A stretch of 8,964 bases of DNA from Rhodospirillaceae bacterium UBA6219 (GCA_002435715.1 DISD01000088.1:1-8964), one strand, 5' to 3'. Numbered from the stretch's first letter, positions 1-5,922 are shown. The notes: generated by a model not told the origin, from the sequence alone. Numbers and translations are program-made.

Positions 1-11
1 CGCCGATCAAG

Positions 12-494
12 TTACGAATGCAGCCAACGCAGGCGTCCGGCCTCGACCAAATCGGCCTTGTCCGCCGCCAAGGCGGCGAAATACGCCCGGATTGCCCCGG
101 CACTGCCGTCCAGGCGCGGGATCGGTCCGGGCCGCACGCTCACACCGTGGGATTTCGTCACCTGTCGTTCCTGCGCGGGCGCCGGGATCAGAAACACCAC
201 GTCGCCGTCCGCCTCCAGGCGGGCCAGCATGACGATGCGCCGCTCGGCCTGGTAATCGGCCAGATACAAACCATCGTTCAGACGCTCCAGGCGAACTTCG
301 CCACCCGCCCCCACCACATAGGCGGCACGGCCGCCATCCCAACGGATGTCCACCTGGGTTCCGTCGTCGCGACCATAGATTCCGTCTTTCCACCCCGGCA
401 CCGCCACGCCGTTTTCCACCACCGGCGGCGTCACCTGATAACAGGCCGACAGCAGCAACCCCAGCACCAGCACCACCCACGACCCGCGACCCAT
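12..494 (-). CDS. Small predicted lipoprotein of unknown function
   Basis: This encodes about 160 residues. The N-terminus is a short basic stretch (MGRGS), a hydrophobic run and the lipobox LLSAC, with the lipidated Cys at residue 18, so export and lipid attachment at the cell envelope are predicted. The rest is a soluble domain with many beta-prone stretches and several acidic and Gly turns (around DGIYGRDDGTQVDIRWDGG); I recognise no family in it. I chose the ATG at 494 because AGAGG lies 7 bases upstream of it. An in-frame ATG at 518 would add eight residues and keep the signal, but its nearest purine-rich stretch is 13 bases away. The gene runs divergently from the DJ-1-like gene. Confidence is high that it is a lipoprotein gene; its function is unknown. 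Confidence 0.8.
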   Translation of the reverse strand: MGRGSWVVLVLGLLLSACYQVTPPVVENGVAVPGWKDGIYGRDDGTQVDIRWDGGRAAYVVGAGGEVRLERLNDGLYLADYQAERRIVMLARLEADGDVVFLIPAPAQERQVTKSHGVSVRPGPIPRLDGSAGAIRAYFAALAADKADLVEAGRLRWLHS

Positions 495-538
495 GACCCG
501 ACCTCTTGGTGTCTTCATCGCCGACAGCGTGCCCCCTC

Positions 539-554
539 GGCGCCCCCCGGCGCC
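539..554. repeat. GC-only inverted repeat between divergent genes
   Basis: GGCGCC-CCCC-GGCGCC forms a perfect 6-bp stem with a 4-base spacer, within the 153-base gap between the lipoprotein gene and the DJ-1-like gene. No T-run follows in either direction, so it is not a convincing terminator. It could be a structured leader on the lipoprotein transcript or a chance product of GC-rich sequence. I found no convincing promoter pair in the rest of the gap. Confidence 0.35.
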
Positions 555-647
555 TTGACAACGGACAAGCGTAGTAGCCGGCTGTTACCCGCCGGTTCTT
601 CCACCGCCGCATAATGCCGCCACACAAATCACAGGGAGGAGCCGAAA

Positions 648-1232
648 ATGGCCGCGAAAAACATCCTGATGCTGGTCGGCGACTATGCCGAGGATTACGA
701 AACCATGGTGCCGTTCCAAATCCTGCTGGCGGTGGGCCACAAGGTCGACGCCGTCTGCCCGGGCAAGAAATCCGGCGAACAGGTGCGCACCGCCATCCAC
801 GATTTCGAGGGCGACCAGACCTATAGCGAAAAGCGTGGGCACAATTTCACCCTGAACGCCGATTACGCCGCCATCGATGCCCAGGCTTATGACGCCCTGG
901 TCATTCCCGGCGGCCGGGCGCCTGAATATCTGCGCCTGGACAAATCGGTGCTGGACCTGGTCCGCGCCTTCGACAGCGCCCAAAAACCCATCGCCGCCAT
1001 CTGTCATGGCGCCCAATTGCTGGCCGCCGCCGGCGTGGTCAAGGGACGCAAGGTTTCCGCCTATCCCGCCTGCTCGCCGGAAGTGGTCATGGCCGGCGGC
1101 GACTATGCCGACATCGCCATCGACGGCGCCGTCACCGACGGCCATCTGGTCACCGCCCCCGCCTGGCCCGCCCATCCTGCCTGGATGGCACAATTCCTGG
1201 CGGTTTTAGGCACCCAAATTAGCCACGGATAA
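648..1232 (+). CDS. DJ-1/PfpI family protein (class I glutamine-amidotransferase-like fold)
   Basis: This 194-residue protein spans a whole DJ-1/PfpI domain. Visible hallmarks are the N-terminal strand NILMLVGDYAEDYE with Glu18 in the family's conserved acidic position, the IPGGR turn near residues 86-90, and the nucleophile elbow AICHGAQ with Cys119 followed by His120. The family includes deglycase- or chaperone-like stress proteins, intracellular peptidases and enzymes acting on glyoxal-type carbonyls; which activity applies cannot be read from the sequence. The N-terminal EDYExMVPFQ pattern places it in the PfpI-like subgroup rather than near human DJ-1. The start is supported by GGAGGA 7 bases before the ATG. 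The ribbon-helix-helix gene follows after 43 bases on the same strand and may be co-transcribed. It is predicted cytoplasmic, with no signal peptide. Confidence 0.9.
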   Translation: MAAKNILMLVGDYAEDYETMVPFQILLAVGHKVDAVCPGKKSGEQVRTAIHDFEGDQTYSEKRGHNFTLNADYAAIDAQAYDALVIPGGRAPEYLRLDKSVLDLVRAFDSAQKPIAAICHGAQLLAAAGVVKGRKVSAYPACSPEVVMAGGDYADIAIDGAVTDGHLVTAPAWPAHPAWMAQFLAVLGTQISHG

Positions 1233-1275
1233 GCTATGATGAACCTCCGACGCCCCAAGCATCGCGGAGACCACC

Positions 1276-1545
1276 ATGTGCGACATCTATGCCAGCACCG
1301 ATCCGGCGCTTTACGAAAGCGTGTCCCGATCGGTCCGAATCGGTGGTGTGGTCACCAGCTTGAAGGTGGAACGCCGGTTCTGGCAGATCCTGGAAGTCAT
1401 CGCCGCCGACAGCGATTTGTCGTTGTCACAGTTCTTGACCCAATTGCACGACGAAGTGGTGGAGCGGCGCGGCGAAGTGGGAAACTTCGCCTCGCTGTTG
1501 CGGGTGGTCTGCACAACCTATCTGGGCCGTACCGTTCCGGCCTGA
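1276..1545 (+). CDS. Ribbon-helix-helix domain protein (RHH_4 type)
   Basis: This is an 89-residue protein. After a short variable N-terminus, SVRIGGVVTSLKVERRFW gives the beta-strand and first helix, followed by a second helix (LSLSQFLTQLHDEVVERR) and the conserved tail GNFASLLRVVCTTYL. This arrangement is typical of the short alphaproteobacterial proteins in the RHH_4 family, often annotated as ribbon-helix-helix or aryl-sulfate-sulfotransferase-like proteins. The fold suggests a dimeric DNA-binding protein, but I know of no defined regulon, and no partner toxin gene lies next to it, so an antitoxin role is not supported. GGAGA lies 5 bases before the ATG. It follows the DJ-1-like gene on the same strand. 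No hairpin terminator was seen in 1546-1586. Confidence 0.85.
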   Translation: MCDIYASTDPALYESVSRSVRIGGVVTSLKVERRFWQILEVIAADSDLSLSQFLTQLHDEVVERRGEVGNFASLLRVVCTTYLGRTVPA

Positions 1546-1586
1546 ATCCTTGCTTATCCCACAATAAAAAGCTGGACATCCGGCGC

Positions 1587-1614
1587 TTGACTCGGGCCCG
1601 GAGGTGCGTATAAG
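1587..1614 (+). promoter_or_regulatory. Sigma-70-type promoter (-35 TTGACT, -10 TATAAG)
   Basis: TTGACT (1587-1592) and TATAAG (1609-1614) are separated by 16 bases, and each matches the consensus at five of six positions. The predicted transcription start is near 1621. The promoter lies in the gap after the ribbon-helix-helix gene and points at the small membrane protein. Matches this good to the Escherichia coli consensus are uncommon in GC-rich alphaproteobacteria and usually mark strong constitutive promoters. Its spacer contains GGAGG (1600-1604), which could instead be read as a ribosome site for a GTG at 1614; both readings cannot hold for the same transcript. Confidence 0.65.
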
Positions 1615-1649
1615 TGCCGCCAACGATTCTTAGAAACCTTATAGAATTG

Positions 1650-1871
1650 ATGGAGTCCGCTTTGCGCCTTCTGCCCTATCTGCTTGTTTTGTTCATGGCC
1701 GCTCCGGTCCTGGTTTGGGTGATGATCAATTCCTTGGTGATCAAAGGTCAGGCCACCAGCTTCGGCACCACCGACCTTTGGGTGTTGATTCCTTTGGGTC
1801 TTTGCATGGTTGCCGCCTTCGCCCTGCTGGCGACTTGGATGGACAAGCTGATCGTCCGCACCCGCGGCTGA
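1650..1871 (+). CDS. Small two-helix inner-membrane protein, unrecognised
   Basis: From the ATG at 1650 this is 73 residues. There are two predicted transmembrane helices, about residues 7-30 (LLPYLLVLFMAAPVLVWVMI) and 43-63 (LWVLIPLGLCMVAAFALLA), joined by a short polar loop, with a basic tail DKLIVRTRG that suggests a cytoplasmic C-terminus. I do not recognise the family. The start is uncertain. A GTG at 1614 has GGAGG 9 bases upstream but falls inside the predicted promoter, and the added codons include AGA and ATA, which are rare in the neighbouring genes. The ATG at 1650 lacks a clear ribosome site. A TTG at 1662 has GGAG 6 bases upstream. The stop codon is followed by a hairpin cluster ending in a strong terminator, so the gene appears to be monocistronic. 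Confidence 0.65.
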   Translation: MESALRLLPYLLVLFMAAPVLVWVMINSLVIKGQATSFGTTDLWVLIPLGLCMVAAFALLATWMDKLIVRTRG

Positions 1872-1908
1872 TCGTCATGATGCATAAGGTGATCGTCCGC
1901 AGCCGCGG
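1849..1908 (+). repeat. Direct repeat of the gene's 3' end (19 bp, 18 identical)
   Basis: TGATCGTCCGCACCCGCGG at 1849-1867, inside the last codons of the membrane-protein gene, recurs at 1890-1908 with one C-to-G change and a 41-base offset. A shorter partial copy (CTGATCGTC) starts at 1868. The second copy supplies the left arm of the hairpin at 1888-1917, so the hairpin appears to have been built from, or alongside, a duplication of the coding end. Confidence 0.7.
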
Positions 1909-1917
1909 ACAATCACC
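1888..1917 (+). other. Long hairpin downstream of the membrane-protein gene
   Basis: GGTGATCGTCCGC (1888-1900) pairs with GCGGACAATCACC (1905-1917): a 13-bp stem with a single C-A mismatch and the 4-base loop AGCC. It begins 16 bases after the stop codon. No T-run follows, so it is more likely an RNA-stabilising 3' structure or a protein-binding palindrome than a terminator by itself. Confidence 0.75.
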
Positions 1918-1922
1918 AGGGG

Positions 1923-1957
1923 CCGGCCCCGCTCCCCCCCACACCAGGCGGGGCCGG
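1923..1957 (+). other. Second hairpin, GC-rich, followed by a pyrimidine tract
   Basis: CCGGCCCCGC (1923-1932) pairs perfectly with GCGGGGCCGG (1948-1957) around a 15-base loop. The stem is followed by TTTCCCCTT, a weak termination tract at best. The left arm also overlaps the 12-base palindrome GGGGCCGGCCCC (1919-1930), so alternative pairings exist. Confidence 0.6.
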
Positions 1958-1967
1958 TTTCCCCTTC

Positions 1968-2000
1968 GAAAAGCCCGGTGCCACAGGCACCGGGCTTTTC
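1968..2000 (+). terminator. Intrinsic terminator, perfect 15-bp stem
   Basis: GAAAAGCCCGGTGCC (1968-1982) and GGCACCGGGCTTTTC (1986-2000) form a perfect 15-bp stem with the loop ACA. The T-run on the right arm (TTTTCTTC) follows the GC core, and the A-run on the left arm makes it potentially bidirectional. It ends the transcript of the small membrane protein and insulates guaA from it. It is the third hairpin in a row within 113 bases. Confidence 0.9.
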
Positions 2001-2067
2001 TTCTGCGCGAGGCGCAAGCCCATGCCGGGCCGGCTCAGACGCCGCCGGGCTTTAAATGGCGTGGGGG

Positions 2068-2097
2068 TTGTTTCACAGGGGCCCTTGAGTCTAGAGT
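2068..2097 (+). promoter_or_regulatory. guaA: Weak candidate promoter for guaA
   Basis: TTGTTT (2068-2073) and TAGAGT (2092-2097) are 18 bases apart, with three and four consensus matches. A start near 2104 would leave a leader of about 25 bases that includes GAGG 5 bases before the guaA ATG. Because a strong terminator lies at 1968-2000, guaA must be transcribed from somewhere in 2001-2127, and this is the best pair I see there. I see no purine-riboswitch-like structure in the leader. Confidence 0.3.
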
Positions 2098-2127
2098 GCG
2101 CGCCTCGACACCACCCCCGAGGCCAAA

Positions 2128-3681
2128 ATGTCCGACCGCATCCTGATCCTTGATTTCGGCAGCCAAGTCACCCAGCTGATCGCGCGGCGCGTGCGCGAAA
2201 GCGGTGTCTATTGCGAAATCCATCCGTTCAACCGGGTGACGGCCGAATCCCTGGCGCAATACGCCCCCAAGGCGGTGATCCTGTCGGGCGGCCCCAGCTC
2301 GGTGGCCGATTTCGGCAGCCCCCGCGCCCCCGAAGCGGTGTTCGATTTAGGCGTGCCGGTCCTCGGCATCTGCTATGGCCAGCAGACCATGTGCGAACAA
2401 TTGGGTGGCAAGGTGGAACCGGGCGACCACCGCGAATTCGGCCGCGCCTATGTGGACGTCATCGACGATTGCGCGCTGTTCACCGGGGTGTGGGCCAAGG
2501 GCGCCAAGGAACAGGTGTGGATGAGCCACGGCGACCGCGTCACCCAGTTGCCCGACGGCTTCCGCGTCGTCGGCACCTCGGAAGGCGCGCCGTTTGCCGC
2601 CATCGCCAATGACGAGCGCCGGTTCTATGCCGTCCAATTCCACCCGGAAGTGGTGCACACCCCGCACGGCGCCCAGTTGCTGAAGAACTTCACCCATGGC
2701 GTCGCCGGCTGCACCGGCGATTGGACCATGGCCGCGTTCAAGGAACAGGCCATCGCCAATATCCGCGCCCAGGTGGGCAAGGGAAGGGTGATCTGCGGCC
2801 TGTCCGGCGGTGTCGATTCCTCGGTGGTCGCCGCCCTGCTGCACGAAGCCATCGGCGAACAGCTGACCTGCGTTTACGTCGATCACGGCCTGATGCGCCT
2901 GGGCGAAAGCGAACAGGTGGTCAGCGTCTTCCGCGACCGCTTCAACATCAATCTGGTACACAAGGACGCGTCCGACCTGTTCCTGGGCAAGCTGGCCGGC
3001 ATGACCGACCCGGAACAGAAGCGCAAGACCATCGGCGCCCTGTTCATCGACGTGTTCGAGGAAGAAGCCAAGAAGGTGGGCGGCGCCGACTTCCTGGCCC
3101 AGGGTACGCTTTACCCCGACGTCATCGAATCGGTCAGCTTCATCGGCGGGCCTTCCGTCACCATCAAAAGCCACCACAATGTGGGCGGCCTGCCCGAACG
3201 CATGAACATGAAGCTGGTGGAACCGCTGCGCGAATTGTTCAAGGACGAAGTCCGGGCCTTGGGCCGTGAACTGGGCCTGCCCGACGAAATGGTCGGCCGC
3301 CACCCCTTCCCCGGCCCCGGCTTGGCCATCCGCATTCCCGGTCAGGAAATCACCCGCGACAAGCTGGAAATTCTGAAGAAGGCCGATGCCATTTACCTGG
3401 AAGAGATCCGCAAGGCGGGCCTGTACGACACCATCTGGCAGGCCTTCACCGTGCTGCTGCCGGTGCGCACCGTCGGCGTCATGGGCGATTCGCGGTCCTA
3501 TGATTACGCCTGCGCGCTCCGCGCCGTCACCAGCACCGACGGCATGACCGCCGATTTCTTCCCCTTCGACATGGCCTTCATCGGCCGCGTCGCCAACCGC
3601 ATCATCAACGAGGTCAAGGGCATCAACCGCGTGACCTACGACGTGACCAGCAAGCCGCCGGGCACGATTGAGTGGGAGTGA
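2128..3681 (+). CDS. guaA: GMP synthase (glutamine-hydrolysing)
   Basis: GuaA converts XMP to GMP using ATP and ammonia released from glutamine, the last step of guanine nucleotide synthesis in the cytoplasm. The 517 residues match the usual full length of about 525. The N-terminal class I amidotransferase domain (about 1-195) shows GICYGQQ with nucleophile Cys82 and the FHPEV segment with His172 and Glu174. The ATP pyrophosphatase domain (about 205-390) has the PP-loop LSGGVDSS at 225-232. The C-terminal dimerisation domain carries HPFPGPGLAIR and ends in the invariant KPPGTIEWE. GAGG lies 5 bases before the ATG. It is flanked by terminators on both sides, so it looks monocistronic. Its 3' end is a recognised integration site for genomic islands in many bacteria, which matters for the block that follows. 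Confidence 0.99.
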   Translation: MSDRILILDFGSQVTQLIARRVRESGVYCEIHPFNRVTAESLAQYAPKAVILSGGPSSVADFGSPRAPEAVFDLGVPVLGICYGQQTMCEQLGGKVEPGDHREFGRAYVDVIDDCALFTGVWAKGAKEQVWMSHGDRVTQLPDGFRVVGTSEGAPFAAIANDERRFYAVQFHPEVVHTPHGAQLLKNFTHGVAGCTGDWTMAAFKEQAIANIRAQVGKGRVICGLSGGVDSSVVAALLHEAIGEQLTCVYVDHGLMRLGESEQVVSVFRDRFNINLVHKDASDLFLGKLAGMTDPEQKRKTIGALFIDVFEEEAKKVGGADFLAQGTLYPDVIESVSFIGGPSVTIKSHHNVGGLPERMNMKLVEPLRELFKDEVRALGRELGLPDEMVGRHPFPGPGLAIRIPGQEITRDKLEILKKADAIYLEEIRKAGLYDTIWQAFTVLLPVRTVGVMGDSRSYDYACALRAVTSTDGMTADFFPFDMAFIGRVANRIINEVKGINRVTYDVTSKPPGTIEWE

Positions 3682-3706
3682 GGGTCAAGCCTTGAGCTTG
3701 GGTTAG

Positions 3707-3730
3707 AGGGCGCCGCAAGGCGCCCTTTTT
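3707..3730 (+). terminator. Intrinsic terminator of guaA
   Basis: AGGGCGCC (3707-3714) and GGCGCCCT (3719-3726) form a perfect 8-bp stem closed by the GNRA-type tetraloop GCAA and followed directly by TTTT. It lies 25 bases after the guaA stop codon. A smaller stem, CAAGC/GCTTG (3686-3690/3696-3700), sits between the stop codon and this hairpin. Confidence 0.95.
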
Positions 3731-3731
3731 G

Positions 3732-3745
3732 CTCTATTCTGAGTG
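3732..3745 (+). repeat. Left arm of inverted repeat flanking the ATPase block
   Basis: CTCTATTCTGAGTG begins immediately after the guaA terminator. Its reverse complement, with 11 of 14 positions identical (CTCT-NNN-CTGAGTG), occurs at 5008-5021 just after the ATPase stop codon. The two arms bracket almost exactly the AT-richer stretch. No target-site duplication is visible outside them, and the match is short enough that chance remains possible. Confidence 0.4.
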
Positions 3746-3768
3746 AGAGCGCGCTTTCCGATCCAGCT

Positions 3769-3797
3769 TTGTTAGATTTATCGATTTTAGCGAGAAT
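3769..3797 (+). promoter_or_regulatory. Candidate promoter for the ATPase gene
   Basis: TTGTTA (3769-3774) and GAGAAT (3792-3797) are 17 bases apart, with four consensus matches each. A start near 3804 gives a leader of about 18 bases with no clear ribosome site (only AAAG before the ATG). The block carrying its own promoter behind the guaA terminator would fit a self-contained acquired gene. Confidence 0.4.
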
Positions 3798-3821
3798 GGA
3801 CTCAATTTAGATAAAGTCGCT

Positions 3822-5003
3822 ATGGATCCCGTTCGGAACCCATTTGCTCCTGGCGCAGGAAGCCCCCCTCCAGAACTGGCTGGCCGAGCGGCTGTCTTGG
3901 AAGATGCTCGAATTACCCTCCAGCGGATAGCTCTCGGAAAGCATGCCCAGAGCCAGATTTTGGTTGGCCTCCGAGGCGTAGGGAAAACTGTGCTACTAGT
4001 TCGCATCAGGGAGATCGCTGAACATCTCGGCTACAAGACGCATCTGGTGGAAGCCCACGAGGCTAAAGGGCTCCCCGAGATGATTGTGCCAGGACTGCGA
4101 TCAATCCTATTTGCGCTGTCGACTGTGGAATCCGCGAAAGAGGCTGCTCGAAAAGGCCTACGAGTTCTCAAAGGATTCGTCTCCGCTCTCAAAGTCACTG
4201 TAAATGATATTGAATTCGCCCTAGGGATAGATCCCGATGTCGGCACAGCAGATAGCGGCGACCTAGAAGCAGATCTACCAAATCTGCTCTATGCTGTGGG
4301 GGTTGCGGCAAAAGCAGCAGGAAGGCCTGTAGCGTTATTTATTGACGAACTGCAATATCTTTCCGAGAAAGAATTTAGTGCTTTAATTATGTCGATCCAT
4401 AAACTGAATCAGGATCAGCTCCCTGTCGTACTATTCGGGGCTGGGTTGCCTCAAATTCTGGCATTGGCTGGCAACAGCAAATCGTATGCGGAGCGACTGT
4501 TTAAATACCCTAAGATTGGCGCTCTTGAAGATGAGTATGCCATTGAAGCAATCATCACACCCGCGCAAATAGAAGGCGTTTCAGTCGATGACAACGCTCT
4601 ATCCGAGATATTGTCCGTTACTGAGAGATACCCTTATTTCCTACAGCAGTGGGCACACGATGCCTGGAATGTTGCGCAAGGGGAGCATATCTGTCTTGAG
4701 GACGTTCGACAGGCGACACAGCTTGCTGTAGGAACGCTGGATGAGAGCTTCTTCCGCGTCCGCTTTGACAGGTGCACTCCGGCAGAAAAGCGTTATATGA
4801 GGGCGCTTGCAGATCTTGGCCCAGGATCCCACAGATCGGGTGACATCGCTGAACGATTAGGCGTTAAATCAAACAGCGTCGGACCGACAAGAGGAAAACT
4901 AATCAAGAAGGGTATGATTTATTCACCGCAGCATGGAGACACAGCATTTACAGTTCCTCTATTCGATGCATACATGCTCCGTGTCATGCCAACATTGGAT
5001 TAA
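3822..5003 (+). CDS. Stand-alone P-loop ATPase with C-terminal winged helix (Orc/STAND-like)
   Basis: This 393-residue protein has an N-terminal signature NPFAPGAGSPPPELAGR, typical of a widespread family annotated only as 'ATP-binding protein' or AAA ATPase. Walker A is GLRGVGKT (49-56) with Lys55, Walker B is VALFIDE (170-176) with Asp175 and Glu176, and a sensor-1-like strand VVLFGAGLP follows at 202-210. Residues about 318-385 look like a winged helix (HRSGDIAERLGVKSNSVGPTRGKLIKKGMI), ending in a PLFDAYMLR tail. It is probably a cytoplasmic nucleotide-driven DNA-binding switch; the biological role is not known to me. The ATG at 3822 is the first start codon after an in-frame stop at 3744, and the family signature begins right there. 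Codon use differs from the neighbours (TTA, CTA, ATA and AGA are common), suggesting transfer. It has no partner gene and sits between guaA and a convergent yghU. Phage-defence, plasmid or regulatory roles are all possible. Confidence 0.9.
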   Translation: MDPVRNPFAPGAGSPPPELAGRAAVLEDARITLQRIALGKHAQSQILVGLRGVGKTVLLVRIREIAEHLGYKTHLVEAHEAKGLPEMIVPGLRSILFALSTVESAKEAARKGLRVLKGFVSALKVTVNDIEFALGIDPDVGTADSGDLEADLPNLLYAVGVAAKAAGRPVALFIDELQYLSEKEFSALIMSIHKLNQDQLPVVLFGAGLPQILALAGNSKSYAERLFKYPKIGALEDEYAIEAIITPAQIEGVSVDDNALSEILSVTERYPYFLQQWAHDAWNVAQGEHICLEDVRQATQLAVGTLDESFFRVRFDRCTPAEKRYMRALADLGPGSHRSGDIAERLGVKSNSVGPTRGKLIKKGMIYSPQHGDTAFTVPLFDAYMLRVMPTLD

Positions 5004-5007
5004 GCCG

Positions 5008-5021
5008 CACTCAGCCCAGAG
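5008..5021 (-). repeat. Right arm of inverted repeat flanking the ATPase block
   Basis: CACTCAGCCCAGAG is the inverted partner of 3732-3745; its reverse complement is CTCTGGGCTGAGTG. It starts 5 bases after the ATPase stop codon, where the sequence is about to return to GC-rich, YghU-coding DNA. Confidence 0.4.
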
Positions 5022-5038
5022 GACTAAAACCATTTCAT

Positions 5039-5057
5039 AAGGCAGGCGCCTTTTCTT
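5039..5057 (+). terminator. Short intrinsic terminator candidate after the ATPase gene
   Basis: AAGGC (5039-5043) pairs with GCCTT (5048-5052) around AGGC, followed by TTCTTTT-type pyrimidines. The stem is only 5 bp, so it is weak, but it lies in the 55-base gap between two convergent genes where a terminator is expected. Confidence 0.45.
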
Positions 5058-5058
5058 T

Positions 5059-5922
5059 TCACCCCAGCTTATCCTGCGTTTTCGTGTCGAAATCGCTGGC
5101 ATCGTGGCGTTCGTGCAATTGATCGGACAATTCGCCGAAGGTGCGGTTGACCTTGCGGCCACGGATAACGGCCGGGCGGGCCAGCAATTCGTCGGCCCAG
5201 CGGATGACGTGGGGGTATTCGTGCACCGACAGGAACTCGGCGGCGTTATAGCTGAAGCCTTTGACCAGCCCGCCATACCAGGGCAGCACCGCCATGTCGG
5301 CGATGGTGTAAAGGTCGCCGGCCAGATAGCGGTTATCGGCCAGACGACGGTTCAGCACGTCCAATTGGCGTTTGGTTTCCATGGCGAAGCGGTCGATGGG
5401 GTATTCCATCTTGGTGGGCGCATAGGCGAAGAAATGCCCGAAGCCGCCACCCACATAGGGGGCGCTGCCCATCTGCCAGAACAGCCAGTTCAGGCATTCG
5501 GTGCGCCCGGCCACATCCTGGGGCAGGAAGGCGCCGAACTTTTCCGCCAGATACAGCAAGATGGAGCCCGATTCGAACACCCGGATGGGTTGGGGGCCGG
5601 AACGGTCCATCAGCGCCGGGATTTTGGAATTGGGGTTCACCTGGACGAAGCCGCTGGAAAACTGGTCGCCGTCATTGATGCGGATCAGCCAGGCATCGTA
5701 TTCGGCATCGGAAAACCCCGCCGCCAGCAATTCTTCCAGCATGATGGTGACTTTCTGGCCGTTGGGGGTGGCCAGGGAATAAAGCTGCAGCGGGTGCTGG
5801 CCCACCGGCAAGTCCTTGTCATGGGTGGGACCGGCAATGGGGCGGTTGATGCTGGCGAAGGTGCCGCCGCTGGGCTTGGTCCAGGTCCAGACCTTGGGGG
5901 GGACGTAGGCATTCTCGGTCAT
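5059..5922 (-). CDS. yghU: Glutathione S-transferase, YghU type (Nu class)
   Basis: This 287-residue protein is collinear, from memory, with Escherichia coli YghU over its whole length: the N-terminal NAYVPPKVWTW and INRPIAGPTH segments, the PLQLYSLATPNGQKVTIML strand with the TPN turn (52-54), the glutathione-binding VNPNSKIPAL and FESGS (Glu117-Ser118), and the C-terminal QLHERHDASDF. YghU-type enzymes bind two glutathione molecules and show mainly disulfide-bond reductase activity, with weak peroxidase activity. The protein has an extended N-terminus before the thioredoxin-like domain (about 45-130) and an all-helical C-terminal domain (about 137-260). A GGAG lies about 10 bases before the ATG, a loose spacing. 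It is 72 bases downstream of the acoR-like gene on the same strand, with no clear terminator between them, so read-through is possible. Confidence 0.95.
   Translation of the reverse strand: MTENAYVPPKVWTWTKPSGGTFASINRPIAGPTHDKDLPVGQHPLQLYSLATPNGQKVTIMLEELLAAGFSDAEYDAWLIRINDGDQFSSGFVQVNPNSKIPALMDRSGPQPIRVFESGSILLYLAEKFGAFLPQDVAGRTECLNWLFWQMGSAPYVGGGFGHFFAYAPTKMEYPIDRFAMETKRQLDVLNRRLADNRYLAGDLYTIADMAVLPWYGGLVKGFSYNAAEFLSVHEYPHVIRWADELLARPAVIRGRKVNRTFGELSDQLHERHDASDFDTKTQDKLG

Noticed and set aside
555..560. TTGACA, a perfect -35 hexamer upstream of the DJ-1-like gene
   Set aside because: No acceptable -10 element lies 15-19 bases downstream; the nearest A/T-containing hexamers are at 11 or 23 bases.
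1235..1240. TATGAT, a -10-like hexamer before the ribbon-helix-helix gene
   Set aside because: No -35 element lies at a suitable distance and there is no extended -10 TG, so co-transcription with the DJ-1-like gene is at least as likely.
1276..1545. Ribbon-helix-helix protein as the antitoxin of a toxin-antitoxin pair
   Set aside because: No small toxin-like gene is adjacent; the upstream gene is a complete DJ-1/PfpI protein and the downstream gene is a membrane protein after its own promoter.
2347..3303. A 318-codon minus-strand open frame within guaA
   Set aside because: guaA is intact and complete here; the antisense frame is explained by high GC at third codon positions.
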